Positions 1-7,320 of a stretch of 64,000 bases of DNA are shown here, in pieces. Each line of letters opens with the position of its first letter. Within the stretch, counting starts at the first letter, position 1. Source of the DNA: Cytobacillus sp. S13-E01. Its GTDB lineage: Bacteria; Bacillota; Bacilli; Bacillales; Bacillaceae_L. The translations under genes and the position numbers were made by a program. Under the pieces are notes generated by a model. The model saw only the letters and a program-made list of their open reading frames with translations. It searched no databases and was not told the origin of the DNA. The DNA is taken from contig NZ_JARFVC010000002.1 of NCBI RefSeq assembly GCF_029193815.1, positions 124,001 through 188,000 on the forward strand. Direction: 5' to 3'.

Positions 1-756
1 TTCAACCATCATTGGTAGTAGTTCTGCAGCATTTCCTAAAAGCCCAATTGATAACGGTTTTCCTGCACGTTTGGCCTCTAATGCCATTTGAATAGCTTCA
101 TCTAGGTTTTCTGTCATTGTATCTAAATACTTCGTATCTAAACGACGCTGAATTCGCGTACGATCAACTTCAATTGCAATACAAACGCCATCATTTAATG
201 TGACCGCTAAAGGCTGAGCTCCACCCATACCACCTAGTCCAGCCGTTAATGTAATTGTCCCTTTTAATGTTCCGTTGAAATGCTGACGTCCACATTCGGC
301 AAATGTCTCATATGTTCCTTGGACAATTCCTTGGCTTCCGATGTAAATCCAGCTTCCTGCAGTCATTTGGCCATACATCATTAATCCCTTTTTATCAAGT
401 TCATTAAAATGATCCCAGTTTGCCCATGCTGGAACGAGATTTGAATTTGCGATTAAAACTTTTGGTGCATCTGTATGTGTTTTAAAAACGGCAACAGGCT
501 TACCTGATTGAACAAGTAGTGTTTCATCATTTTCCAAATGTAGAAGCGTTTTCACTATCGAATCATAACTTTCCCAATTACGTGCAGCCTTTCCAATCCC
601 ACCATACACAACCAAATCTTCCGGACGTTCTGCAACATCCTCATTTAGATTGTTCATTAACATTCTAAGTGCGGCTTCTTGAATCCATCCCTTTGCATGT
701 AGCTCAGAACCACTATAATTTTCTATTTTTCGTTTTTTAGTTTCATTCGTTTGCAT
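1..756 (-). CDS. hutU: Urocanate hydratase (urocanase), N-terminal 252 residues, cut by the window edge
   Basis: Urocanase converts urocanate to 4-imidazolone-5-propionate in the cytoplasm, the second step of histidine degradation. The reverse strand reads through without a stop from an ATG at 754-756 to base 1. The start of the protein contains the family stretches [38 protein letters not shown] and [13 protein letters not shown], the last being the glycine-rich NAD+-binding region of urocanase. A ribosome site GGGTGAT lies 5 bases before the ATG. The C-terminal half lies outside the window. A cre-like palindrome at 873-886 upstream suggests CcpA control, as is known for Bacillus hut genes. 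Identity is secure. Confidence 0.95.
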   Translation of the reverse strand, partial: MQTNETKKRKIENYSGSELHAKGWIQEAALRMLMNNLNEDVAERPEDLVVYGGIGKAARNWESYDSIVKTLLHLENDETLLVQSGKPVAVFKTHTDAPKVLIANSNLVPAWANWDHFNELDKKGLMMYGQMTAGSWIYIGSQGIVQGTYETFAECGRQHFNGTLKGTITLTAGLGGMGGAQPLAVTLNDGVCIAIEVDRTRIQRRLDTKYLDTMTENLDEAIQMALEAKRAGKPLSIGLLGNAAELLPMMVE

Positions 757-872
757 TGTTATCACCCTTTTTTTATATTTTTCTGATAGTTTAAGTGTAA
801 CGTGAGTATGGGGATGATAAATAGATAACGAAGATTCAAATTTCTATACTATTTATAGATTAATTATTAGTA

Positions 873-886
873 ATAAAGCGCTTTCA
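873..886. promoter_or_regulatory. Candidate CcpA cre site upstream of hutU
   Basis: The 14-mer ATAAAGCGCTTTCA matches the cre pattern TGNNANCGNNNNCA except for its first two bases and has the central AAAGCGCTTT palindrome. It lies about 120 bp upstream of hutU, between hutU and the divergent XRE gene. Carbon catabolite control of hut is established in Bacillus; control here is inferred. The rest of 757-1035 is AT-rich and holds no gene. Confidence 0.5.
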
Positions 887-1035
887 ATAATATTCCTATA
901 AAATATTTAGATAATGATATTTTTTTTCGGTTTTTTACTGTTATTAAGCAAAAAATGCTAAATCTTAAAAAAAATACATTTTATAAAATTATAACAGAGT
1001 ATGAGTCATTATGAGTTCGATACAAAGGAAGAATA

Positions 1036-1257
1036 ATGAAAATAGATACCTATGGCTATAAGATTAGACAACTACGACATTCAAAAAATATTACACAATC
1101 TCAACTTGCTAAGAAATTGGGTATGAGTTCAAATAGTATTAGTCGTTACGAGAACAATAAAAGAAGAACACCAGACATGGAAGTGCTAAATAAATTATCA
1201 TTAATCTTTGATGTAAATATAGATTATTTTTCCCAAAGAGAACCAGGCACTAGATAA
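1036..1257 (+). CDS. Small XRE-family HTH transcriptional regulator
   Basis: This 73-residue protein is almost entirely one lambda-repressor-type helix-turn-helix (about residues 8-66). Recognisable parts are IRQLRHSKNITQSQLAKKLG, the recognition helix region MSSNSISRYENNKR, and the closing helix LNKLSLIFDVNIDYF. The ATG has AAGGAAG 5 bases upstream. There is no ligand or dimerisation domain, as is usual for stand-alone XRE proteins of this size. It is followed 140 bp later by the type I toxin locus on the same strand, but nothing shows that they are functionally linked. It is a DNA-binding regulator of unknown target. Confidence 0.85.
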   Translation: MKIDTYGYKIRQLRHSKNITQSQLAKKLGMSSNSISRYENNKRRTPDMEVLNKLSLIFDVNIDYFSQREPGTR

Positions 1258-1317
1258 AAGGAAACTTTATAAAACCAATTAAAATCCTTATAAACATGGG
1301 TTTCTTGCTATTCGATA

Positions 1318-1326
1318 TGGTATAAT
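1318..1326 (+). promoter_or_regulatory. Extended -10 promoter of the type I toxin
   Basis: TGGTATAAT is a perfect extended -10 element (TGnTATAAT). A clear -35 is not seen, which is common with an extended -10. Transcription from about 1333 would give a toxin mRNA with a leader of about 60 nt that contains a ribosome-site hairpin. Confidence 0.5.
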
Positions 1327-1395
1327 GTAGATAGGTATAATAGAAATATGTTCTTGGGTGAGAGTGCTTTTACCCCTTTTAGGGGGTGAGAGAGT

Positions 1396-1506
1396 ATGGA
1401 AGTTTATCAAGCTTTGAGTTTGATGATAGGATTCGGAATGTTGATCATTGCAATCTTGGCCTTTCATAAAGACAAAAAAAAATCACCCTTGAGCCTAGCA
1501 ACTTAG
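1396..1506 (+). CDS. Type I toxin, holin-like TxpA/BsrE/BsrG family (36 aa)
   Basis: This 36-residue peptide begins MEVYQALSLMIGFGMLIIAI, has one transmembrane segment (about residues 6-24) and ends in a lysine-rich tail. This is the pattern of the Bacillus type I toxins TxpA, BsrE and BsrG (holin-like toxin family), which insert into the membrane. Its ribosome site GGGGGTGAG is partly sequestered by a leader hairpin (TACCCC/GGGGGT, 1371-1387), a device known to limit translation of such toxins. The stop codon lies inside the terminator hairpin. A convergent antisense RNA promoter is present at 1628-1655. The family call rests on length, hydropathy and the LMI-FG motif; the antisense arrangement supports it strongly. 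Confidence 0.8.
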   Translation: MEVYQALSLMIGFGMLIIAILAFHKDKKKSPLSLAT

Positions 1507-1518
1507 GGTGATTTTTTT
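1476..1518. terminator. Bidirectional terminator shared by toxin mRNA and antisense RNA
   Basis: The stem AAATCACCCT (1480-1489) / AGGGTGATTT (1505-1514) is flanked by an A-run on the left and a T-run on the right, so it ends transcription in both directions. It overlaps the toxin stop codon. Confidence 0.85.
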
Positions 1519-1621
1519 AAAGAATATTGGTTTTAAAGGATTCTCCCTTAGAGAAAACTTCTATTATGCCAAACGGTAGGTGTTAGCGCACTTACCGTTC
1601 TTTTTTATTTTATGTTATCTT
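1477..1621 (-). ncRNA. Predicted antisense RNA antitoxin (RatA-like) to the type I toxin
   Basis: A minus-strand promoter is present: -35 TTGAAT (1650-1655), 16-bp spacer, -10 TATAAT (1628-1633) with the extended TG two bases upstream. Transcription would start near 1621 and run leftward to the shared terminator at 1476-1518, giving an RNA of about 145 nt. It would pair with the 3' end of the toxin mRNA over roughly 40 nt. The 5' part of the RNA contains a stable stem (1572-1582/1589-1599) and a smaller one (1539-1553). This is the convergent layout of TxpA/RatA and BsrE/as-bsrE. The RNA itself is inferred from promoter and terminator only. Confidence 0.6.
1572..1606 (+). terminator. Hairpin with plus-strand T-run
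   Basis: The stem AACGGTAGGTG / CACTTACCGTT (1572-1582/1589-1599) is followed by CTTTTTT on the plus strand. It can terminate plus-strand readthrough from the toxin and also forms the 5' stem of the predicted antisense RNA. Confidence 0.6.
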
Positions 1622-1742
1622 ATTTATATTATAACAGTATTTTGAATAAATTCAAATATGGTATAGATATACCTGGTGATTTGCTTAAAATTATGGAGTA
1701 AAATAAATACATTTCATCCTACTGTAACCTTTAGGTGATAAT

Positions 1743-2110
1743 ATGACAATTGACCGAAGTAAATATTGTTTATACTGTATGAAAAGAGATAACAAAGTAA
1801 AAAGCTTAAAACCAGTCTATGATTTGACTGATCAAAAACTAGTTGGATATTACTGTGAAATTCATTACCCTGAGATTATTAAATTTCAAAATCTACAAGA
1901 AGCAGAAAGGATAACACCGTTTCTAAACGTGTTTTAAAAGAAACGACAAAGCCTGTAATAGATATCCGTAAAAAAGATGCACTTGAATTATTTAATGGGT
2001 GCGACTACTTACAAGTTGAAATTTTCAATGATAAAGTCATTGTCGAAGGTTACACAGAAGATAAGCAACAGTCAACTAGTTCTAAAACAACCGTTGTTTT
2101 TCACTTATAG
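1743..2110 (+). pseudogene. Small two-part gene broken by a frameshift, function unknown
   Basis: An ATG at 1743 opens a 64-codon reading frame ending at 1937, with the cysteine pairs CLYC and YYCEIHY, a possible zinc knuckle. An overlapping frame, open from 1883 to the TAG at 2108-2110, has protein-like sequence (KPVIDIRKKDALELFNG, then CDYLQVEIFNDKVIVEGY) but no usable start codon. The second frame is at -1 relative to the first, so the simplest reading is one gene of about 123 codons with a single-base indel between 1883 and 1937. I do not recognise either half. A programmed frameshift is possible, but no classical slippery heptamer is seen. Two independent small genes is the other alternative. 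Confidence 0.4.
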
Positions 2111-2180
2111 GACATATACCCGTTCCGTATTACTTTTACTTTTTGCAACCACGCTTTAACTTTTTCTTTTAATAAAGAAC

Positions 2181-2203
2181 AGAGCCACAATAGTTGTAGC
2201 TCT
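2181..2203 (-). terminator. Weak terminator after the sigma/anti-sigma operon
   Basis: AGAGC(C)ACAA and TTGT(A)GCTCT form a hairpin 15-37 bp beyond the anti-sigma stop. The T-run on the minus strand is poor (GTTCTTTATT), so this call is tentative. Confidence 0.35.
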
Positions 2204-2217
2204 ATAGCAGTTATTCC

Positions 2218-3492
2218 CTATTTTAAAAAATATCGTTCTACCGGAAATTCAAACTTCCATGGTCCTTTCAAAATTACTTCAGGTTGTTGGAATGTTACTT
2301 TTATTTTCTTCCTTATAGGTTCAATATCGAATTCAAGGTAAAGTATTTCTCCAGTACCATCACTAACCTTCACCATATGGCCCATTTCCTTTATCCTGAA
2401 ATTGCGTAACTGCTTATCATTTTGTTCATCAAATTGAACATCAACATATACTCTAACCCTGTCTTCTTCGATCCGTTCAACTTTTGTTAGTTGTACTGGA
2501 AAACCTGAGAGTGTAAAGCTTTCGTTTAAATCAGCCTCAGTTTCAGGAATCGGTAAGGTAACTTTCTGTTCATCAGAATATACCACATAAATTTCAGGTA
2601 ATGTAATCACATAGTTTTCTACTTCATTTTCTGCTAATTGAAAGTAGAACTCACTAACAGGTGCGGAAATCCCAGGTGAATTCTCGATTTCATACTCCTT
2701 ACCAACGCTATCTTGGACGGAAATCATCTGTTCACGTGCATACATAGGAAAGAGTCCATAATCCGAAATCCTAAAATCCTTTGGATGTTGCGATATCAAA
2801 CTAATTCTTAATTTATCAGCAACTCTTTGTGGTATCGCAACTATTTCTACACTATTTATGGTAGATATTTCACCCATATCTGTATAGCTTTCATATGATT
2901 TTGCTTTTTCAAGTGTTAATGGAATAATTATATCTTGTTTTCCTTCAAGGATAATTTGTGCCTCTTCAGTAATATCGAGCTTTCCATCATGCCAGTATGA
3001 TGCTATCCATTCTTTACTACCAGAAAGTGTTTGGGAACTAGGAATAGAGAATTCTTTATATTCGTTTCCCTTTTCATTTACTATTTTTATATTTTGGCGT
3101 AATGGAGTATCATATCCCACTACATTTATCAATGTCATTTTTTCATCGATCATCATTCCTGTAACCATGATCCTTCCATTATCCAGCTCTAGCGTTACTG
3201 GTTTTTGAAGGATATATCTTTCAACTGGCATTTCTTCCTCATGAATAAGCCCTAGTCCCGGGACAAATTGAAGAGCCCTTTTAACTGCTGCTAAAACCTC
3301 TGTATGGAAAAAAGTTGCTGAAAATAGTAATAGACCTGCTAACACGGCTGCTAGAATTTTTTTCCTATTAGTAAAGACTCCAAATTTTTTTCTTTGTTCA
3401 AGTTTTGCTTGTTGAACACCTGCTATGCTTTTTTTGTGGAGACCAGGTGGAATTGGGATTTTATTGATCTCACTTTTAATTTTATTACTCAT
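2218..3492 (-). CDS. Anti-sigma factor-like membrane protein (DUF4179 type)
   Basis: This 424-residue protein has a short cytoplasmic N-terminus (1-46), one transmembrane helix (about 47-66, ILAAVLAGLLLFSATFFH) and a large extracytoplasmic beta-rich domain. That topology and domain type match the DUF4179 proteins encoded beside ECF sigma factors in Bacillaceae. It starts 8 bp inside the end of the ECF sigma gene (ATG at 3490-3492), so the two are translationally coupled. The expected role is to hold the sigma factor at the membrane and release it on an envelope signal. No N-terminal zinc anti-sigma (ZAS) motif is visible, so sequestration would use another surface. The role is inferred from topology and context. 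Confidence 0.7.
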   Translation of the reverse strand: MSNKIKSEINKIPIPPGLHKKSIAGVQQAKLEQRKKFGVFTNRKKILAAVLAGLLLFSATFFHTEVLAAVKRALQFVPGLGLIHEEEMPVERYILQKPVTLELDNGRIMVTGMMIDEKMTLINVVGYDTPLRQNIKIVNEKGNEYKEFSIPSSQTLSGSKEWIASYWHDGKLDITEEAQIILEGKQDIIIPLTLEKAKSYESYTDMGEISTINSVEIVAIPQRVADKLRISLISQHPKDFRISDYGLFPMYAREQMISVQDSVGKEYEIENSPGISAPVSEFYFQLAENEVENYVITLPEIYVVYSDEQKVTLPIPETEADLNESFTLSGFPVQLTKVERIEEDRVRVYVDVQFDEQNDKQLRNFRIKEMGHMVKVSDGTGEILYLEFDIEPIRKKIKVTFQQPEVILKGPWKFEFPVERYFLK

Positions 3493-4009
3493 ACAGCTGA
3501 ACCTCCTTTACTTGTTGTCTTAATTTTTTCAATGAGCGGTATAATATCGTTTTCACCGTTCCTAAAGGAAGTTCTAGCAAATCTGCAATCGCTTTAATTG
3601 TATAATCATGATAATATCGAAGGATAATTACCTCTTTTTCTTGTTCTCCTAAAAACTCGATTAAATCTCTCAAGGTTAGTGAAAGTGGAATATCCTCCTC
3701 CTCTTGCTTTGCTGAAATAACTTCCTGATAATCTTGGTTAAGATGCACGATTTTTTTACGCTGTCTTAACAGATCGATTGAGCAACTAATGGTTATTCGT
3801 ATAAGCCATGTTTTAAAGTACTCCGGTTCTTTTACATTCTTAATTGACTTAAAAGAGCGATAAGCGGTTTCTTGTACAACATCAAGCGCTTCCTCTTGAT
3901 TTTTTAAATATACAAAAGCAGTTCTATAAATGTCCTCTTCGTACATTTGATACAATTCTAAGAACGCTTTTTCATTCCCCTTTTGGGCTTTTTTAACTAA
4001 CTTAATAAT
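3485..4009 (-). CDS. ECF (sigma-70 family) RNA polymerase sigma factor, probable ATT start
   Basis: Sigma region 2 (AFLELYQMYEEDIYRTAFVYL to TWLIRITI) and region 4 (LGEQEKEVIILRYYHDYTIK, then an HTH ending LGTVKTILYRSLKKL) are both present, which defines an ECF sigma factor of about 174 residues. The first ATG/GTG/TTG in frame is a TTG at 3955, but that would remove the start of region 2 (KLVKKAQKGNEKAFLEL), which other ECF factors have. The frame stays open to a TAG at 4010-4012. The ATT at 4007-4009 lies 5 bases after AGGTGA, an ideal ribosome site, so I place the start there. The gene is cotranscribed with the anti-sigma gene. Family identity is secure; the start is inferred. Confidence 0.85.
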   Translation of the reverse strand: MIKLVKKAQKGNEKAFLELYQMYEEDIYRTAFVYLKNQEEALDVVQETAYRSFKSIKNVKEPEYFKTWLIRITISCSIDLLRQRKKIVHLNQDYQEVISAKQEEEDIPLSLTLRDLIEFLGEQEKEVIILRYYHDYTIKAIADLLELPLGTVKTILYRSLKKLRQQVKEVQLYE

Positions 4010-4045
4010 CTAAATCACCTACTTCAATTCTCATTATACTAATTA

Positions 4046-4073
4046 GACGGTGCACATAAGAATTTGGCTTTCA
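4046..4073 (-). promoter_or_regulatory. Possible ECF-type promoter upstream of the sigma gene
   Basis: On the minus strand TGAAAG (4068-4073) and CGTC (4046-4049) are separated by 18 bases, close to the TGAAAC-N16/17-CGTC pattern used by Bacillus ECF sigma factors, which would mean autoregulation. A vegetative-type TATAAT lies just downstream (about 4033-4038). One base mismatch and the long spacer keep this tentative. Confidence 0.35.
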
Positions 4074-4091
4074 TCATTTAAAAAACGTCTA

Positions 4092-4119
4092 AAAAGAAAA
4101 AAGCTTGGATCATCCAAGC
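4092..4119 (-). terminator. Terminator of the REC-AraC regulator gene
   Basis: The stem AGCTTGGA/TCCAAGCT (4101-4108/4112-4119) is followed by a T-rich run on the minus strand, 15 bp after the stop of the regulator gene. Confidence 0.8.
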
Positions 4120-4133
4120 TGGTTACCTACATC

Positions 4134-5624
4134 TTATTTCGTTTCGATGTTTAATCCATATTTCCGATAATTACTTGGCGTGGCTCCCGTCTGTTCTTTA
4201 AAAATCCGACTAAAATAGTTTGCATTTCCAAAGCCTGTCTCGGTTGCAATTTCTTGAATGGTTAACTGTGATTCTCGCAATAATTTTTTTGCTTCCTTTA
4301 TTCTAAGACTGGTTATGAGTTGGCTGAGTGGCATTCCATGCTTTTTTACAAGGAGATGACTAAAATAGGCCGGGCTACGATCAACGAATTGGGCTACCTT
4401 TTGTAACGATAAATTCCGATCACGAAAATGTGTTTCTATATATAAAATACCGCGTTCTATTACATCTACCTTTGATAACTCTTGTTGTTTTTTTACACCC
4501 CTTAAAAGCTGATAAATAAAAAGTAGGATATCTTGGACAATTCGATAGAGAACCGGATTATAGAGAATTGTTTCAAACACCTGATGGTAGGAGCGTTCAT
4601 ATTCGCTTTTATCCAGCTGATAGGTTTTCATGAATCTACGAACCTGTGCTAAAATACTTGTTAATCTTGTCCGGATTAATCCTGGTTCTGGGTAGGGTTC
4701 CTTGACTCTTAGAAATTCTTGATACATCCAGGTTTTAATTTGTTCTGGATTATCATTATGAAGCATTTCAACCCAATCCCTTTGTTCAGTAGGATTCAAA
4801 AACGGATCAATCAAGTCCCATTCCCAATCTCTATCAAGCAAAATGACTTGTCTATAGCCCTTGTAAAAGGTTAACTCTAACGCTCGTTTAGATTGTATAT
4901 ACATAGTGTGAAGTGATTGTTGATTTGTTGGTATAGAATGATAGACGATAGCTAGTGGATCTCCGTACTTCTCGTTCCATGTTTGAAAAAGTCGATTTAC
5001 CTCTTGTTTAACAAGTAGTACTTCTTCAGGAAAGACACAAATGATCAGATCACTTAACGGTAAAATCGATGGTCGAAAATGAAACTCGAACTCTTCTAAA
5101 TACGATCTCAGGTGACTTAATGAGTCCCTATTTTCAGTTTGCATAACACAAAGTTGATAAGGAGTAACTGGTCTTTCACTGTCTATAAAAAGAGATTGGT
5201 ATGTAACATCTTCCGAACTTATCTGTGTTTTTACTGACAATAAATGGGTAAGTTCTCGTTCTCCTTGTAAGCATTTTTGAAGGGTTTTCTTAATTAAATC
5301 AGGCGAATGTGGTTTTACTAATAGATTGATAGCTTGAATTTCAATCGCTTGCATAGCACGATCAAAAGTTGCTTCTGTTGTTGTGACAACAATTTGTTTA
5401 ACATACCTGCTTACCTGAACTTTAAAGCTATGCCATTGTGCTTTAGGTATCATATCCAATTCAATAAAGACAACATCAGGTAATTCATTTTCAATTGTTG
5501 ATACCATATCTTCAAAATTATCGCACAGTAATACTTTTTCAAATGGAAGCGAATAGGATGACACTAACCACCCAATGCCAATTCGTTCATTATGGTCGCG
5601 GTCTGCAATGAGTAGTTTAGTCAT
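4134..5624 (-). CDS. AraC-type response regulator with a pseudo-receiver domain (YesN-like)
   Basis: The protein has 496 residues. An N-terminal receiver-like domain (about 1-120) is followed by a long linker and a C-terminal AraC double helix-turn-helix (about 395-492). The HTH shows IEVINIFL-type spacing replaced by FRDRNLSLQKVAQFVDRSPA and ATETGFGNANYFSRIFKEQT. In the receiver, the strand before the usual phospho-aspartate reads DVVFIELDM, placing Glu55 where Asp normally sits; Lys in LLVKPHS and acidic residues near position 8-10 are kept. A Glu there can mimic phosphorylation, so the protein may work without a kinase, and no histidine kinase gene is nearby. YesN-type regulators usually control carbohydrate uptake genes, none of which is adjacent. 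The gene stands alone with its own terminator. Confidence 0.85.
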   Translation of the reverse strand: MTKLLIADRDHNERIGIGWLVSSYSLPFEKVLLCDNFEDMVSTIENELPDVVFIELDMIPKAQWHSFKVQVSRYVKQIVVTTTEATFDRAMQAIEIQAINLLVKPHSPDLIKKTLQKCLQGERELTHLLSVKTQISSEDVTYQSLFIDSERPVTPYQLCVMQTENRDSLSHLRSYLEEFEFHFRPSILPLSDLIICVFPEEVLLVKQEVNRLFQTWNEKYGDPLAIVYHSIPTNQQSLHTMYIQSKRALELTFYKGYRQVILLDRDWEWDLIDPFLNPTEQRDWVEMLHNDNPEQIKTWMYQEFLRVKEPYPEPGLIRTRLTSILAQVRRFMKTYQLDKSEYERSYHQVFETILYNPVLYRIVQDILLFIYQLLRGVKKQQELSKVDVIERGILYIETHFRDRNLSLQKVAQFVDRSPAYFSHLLVKKHGMPLSQLITSLRIKEAKKLLRESQLTIQEIATETGFGNANYFSRIFKEQTGATPSNYRKYGLNIETK

Positions 5625-5719
5625 TTAATGAATGCGCTCCTTTGTGATTAAAAGTAGATTGAAATAAAGTTTGTTGAAGCTTGAGATAGGTAAAGGTGAT
5701 TGAGCCATTCTCACGCAGC

Positions 5720-5807
5720 ATACGTTCCCAAATAAGAATTTATCGTTCTCAAGCAAGTATTTTGTGGTTCTTGGACAAGTATTTTATTGTTTTGGACGAG
5801 TATTTAG
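5720..5807. repeat. Four degenerate tandem repeats, 21-22 bp period
   Basis: Four head-to-tail units share the core GTTCTTGGACAAGTATTTT (units near 5722, 5743, 5765 and 5787; the outer two are most diverged). The period is not a multiple of three and no gene overlaps. The remainder of 5625-5879 shows nothing else. Confidence 0.7.
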
Positions 5808-5879
5808 AAATTCTTCCACCATCTGTTTCGCGATTTGAGTTGGCTATTTTGTAAATTCCAACGTAGCTGCCAACCCAAA

Positions 5880-6380
5880 TCACAAAATCTTCGTTAAACC
5901 TCTATAAATCTCAACAATCTCATCGATTTTCATTCTTACCAACCCACTTGATGAAGGTGCAACGAAATCTACCGTATCTTCCACAACCGATGTTTCCTGA
6001 ACACCCCATGGTTGCTTTTTCTTACCACTTAATTCCTGGTAAACACCTTTTCCTACATAACAAATGATTTTTGGTTTATAGTGAGCGATCTTTCTCTTTA
6101 GTTCTTCTCGACCGATGATATATTCTTCCTTTGTTATTTCGTCTGCAGCCTTTGTTGGTCTTGGGACAATATTTGTTAAACCATAGCCTAATTCTATTAG
6201 CTTATAATCCTCAGTCGTATCTAATTTTCTAGGTGTTAAGCCTGCTTTATACAATATCGTCCAAAAACGATTGTTTGGATTGGCAAAATGATGACCAGTT
6301 TCCGCTGAACGAATACTCGGATTAAAACCGACAAAAATAACCTTTAAATTTTCTTTAAGATGATCCTTGATTGGATTCAT
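5880..6380 (-). CDS. mug: Mug-type (G:T/U mismatch) uracil-DNA glycosylase
   Basis: This 166-residue protein belongs to the mismatch-specific uracil glycosylase group of the UDG superfamily, which removes uracil or ethenocytosine opposite guanine. Motif 1 is GFNPS (residues 18-22), with Asn20 in the catalytic position of Mug (GINPG in E. coli). It is followed by ANPNNRFWTILYKAGLTPR, nearly identical in layout to Mug. The second motif is PSSSGLVRMK near residue 142, where Mug has NPSGLNR. Length equals that of E. coli Mug (168). A ribosome site AAGGAGT precedes the ATG. It is a single gene between two regulatory stretches. Confidence 0.9.
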   Translation of the reverse strand: MNPIKDHLKENLKVIFVGFNPSIRSAETGHHFANPNNRFWTILYKAGLTPRKLDTTEDYKLIELGYGLTNIVPRPTKAADEITKEEYIIGREELKRKIAHYKPKIICYVGKGVYQELSGKKKQPWGVQETSVVEDTVDFVAPSSSGLVRMKIDEIVEIYRGLTKIL

Positions 6381-6479
6381 TTTACTACTACTCCTTCAAA
6401 AAATAAGAGTTAATTTATTCCTTTAATAATTTACTTATATCTTGTTCCAAGGACTAGATATCCCCTATAGTATAAACCA

Positions 6480-6493
6480 AAACAGCGCTTTCA
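6480..6493. promoter_or_regulatory. Candidate cre site in the mug-glucosaminidase intergenic region
   Basis: AAACAGCGCTTTCA fits TGNNANCGNNNNCA except for the first two bases. It lies 100 bp upstream of mug and 124 bp upstream of the glucosaminidase gene. Which gene it serves is unclear. Confidence 0.35.
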
Positions 6494-6616
6494 AAAAAAT
6501 ATGCTAATTACCCTTTTCAAGATTGCAACACAAACTTGATAGCTGTGTGTAATTACTTTGTAATATTAATATGTTAAGCTTGCCTAAGTCTACATGATTA
6601 ACTGGAGGGATGACTA

Positions 6617-7315
6617 GTGAATATCTTCAAAAATGAGAAACACCGTCAAGCCTTTCTGTTCATAACTAGTTTTCTACTATTTATTACAGTGAGTTTCTCA
6701 CTTTCTTATAAACATACTATACCCCAAGAAACAAAGATTAGTAAGGTCAAAAAGCTAGAAAATAAAATGGAAGCAACATCAGAAACGAACAAAAGGGTTT
6801 CCCCTAGCTATAAAGTTACGAACACTACAACAATTACAGGTGAAGAATTAGACCAATCATTATCTGGAGAATTTAAGGGCTTAGGAGATCTTTTTGTACA
6901 AGCTGCAGAAAAAAACGAAATTGATCCAGTCTTTCTTGTTGCAGTCGCTGCACAAGAAACAGGTTGGGGTCAATCCGATATTGCAGGTGCGCCGTGGAAT
7001 AATATTGGTGGAATGATATGTATGCCTGGCAATTATCAAGAGATTTTTGGAGCAGATTACCCAAACCTAGGCTGTGAAGAAACAGTTCTAGGAGGTACAA
7101 AATGGCAAAAATTCATCTCGGTTGAGGATAGTATCCAATTCAAAGCCGCTTATTTAAAAATGAAATATGTAGACAATGGCAAAGAAACAATAACGGAAAT
7201 TCAGCAAAAATACGCACCTACCAATGCAACAAATGATAAAGAAGGTTTAAATAATCACTGGATGAACAATGTTATTGCAATTATGAACAGTGTGAAAGAA
7301 AAACTATATGTCTAA
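6617..7315 (+). CDS. Secreted or membrane-anchored N-acetylglucosaminidase (LytG-like domain)
   Basis: The 232-residue protein starts at a GTG preceded by GGAGGG. An N-terminal hydrophobic segment (about 11-30) acts as signal anchor. The glucosaminidase domain (PF01832 type) spans about 85-230. It includes VAVAAQETGWGQSDIAGAPW with the probable catalytic Glu114, then NNIGGMIC and SVEDSIQFKAAYLKMKY. Such enzymes cleave the glycan strand of peptidoglycan after GlcNAc. No cell-wall-binding repeats are present, so it probably works from the membrane. A strong terminator follows directly, so it is a single-gene unit. Confidence 0.85.
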   Translation: MNIFKNEKHRQAFLFITSFLLFITVSFSLSYKHTIPQETKISKVKKLENKMEATSETNKRVSPSYKVTNTTTITGEELDQSLSGEFKGLGDLFVQAAEKNEIDPVFLVAVAAQETGWGQSDIAGAPWNNIGGMICMPGNYQEIFGADYPNLGCEETVLGGTKWQKFISVEDSIQFKAAYLKMKYVDNGKETITEIQQKYAPTNATNDKEGLNNHWMNNVIAIMNSVKEKLYV

Positions 7316-7320
7316 AGCCA

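Noticed and set aside
1036-2110. Prophage remnant
   Set aside because: An XRE regulator and a holin-like toxin alone do not show phage origin; no integrase, structural gene or attachment site is visible.
2181-2203. Riboswitch-like hairpin after the anti-sigma gene
   Set aside because: It is a simple 10-bp stem at a gene end; a weak terminator is sufficient.
5720-5807. CRISPR array
   Set aside because: The units are contiguous 22-mers without spacers and no cas gene is present anywhere in the window.
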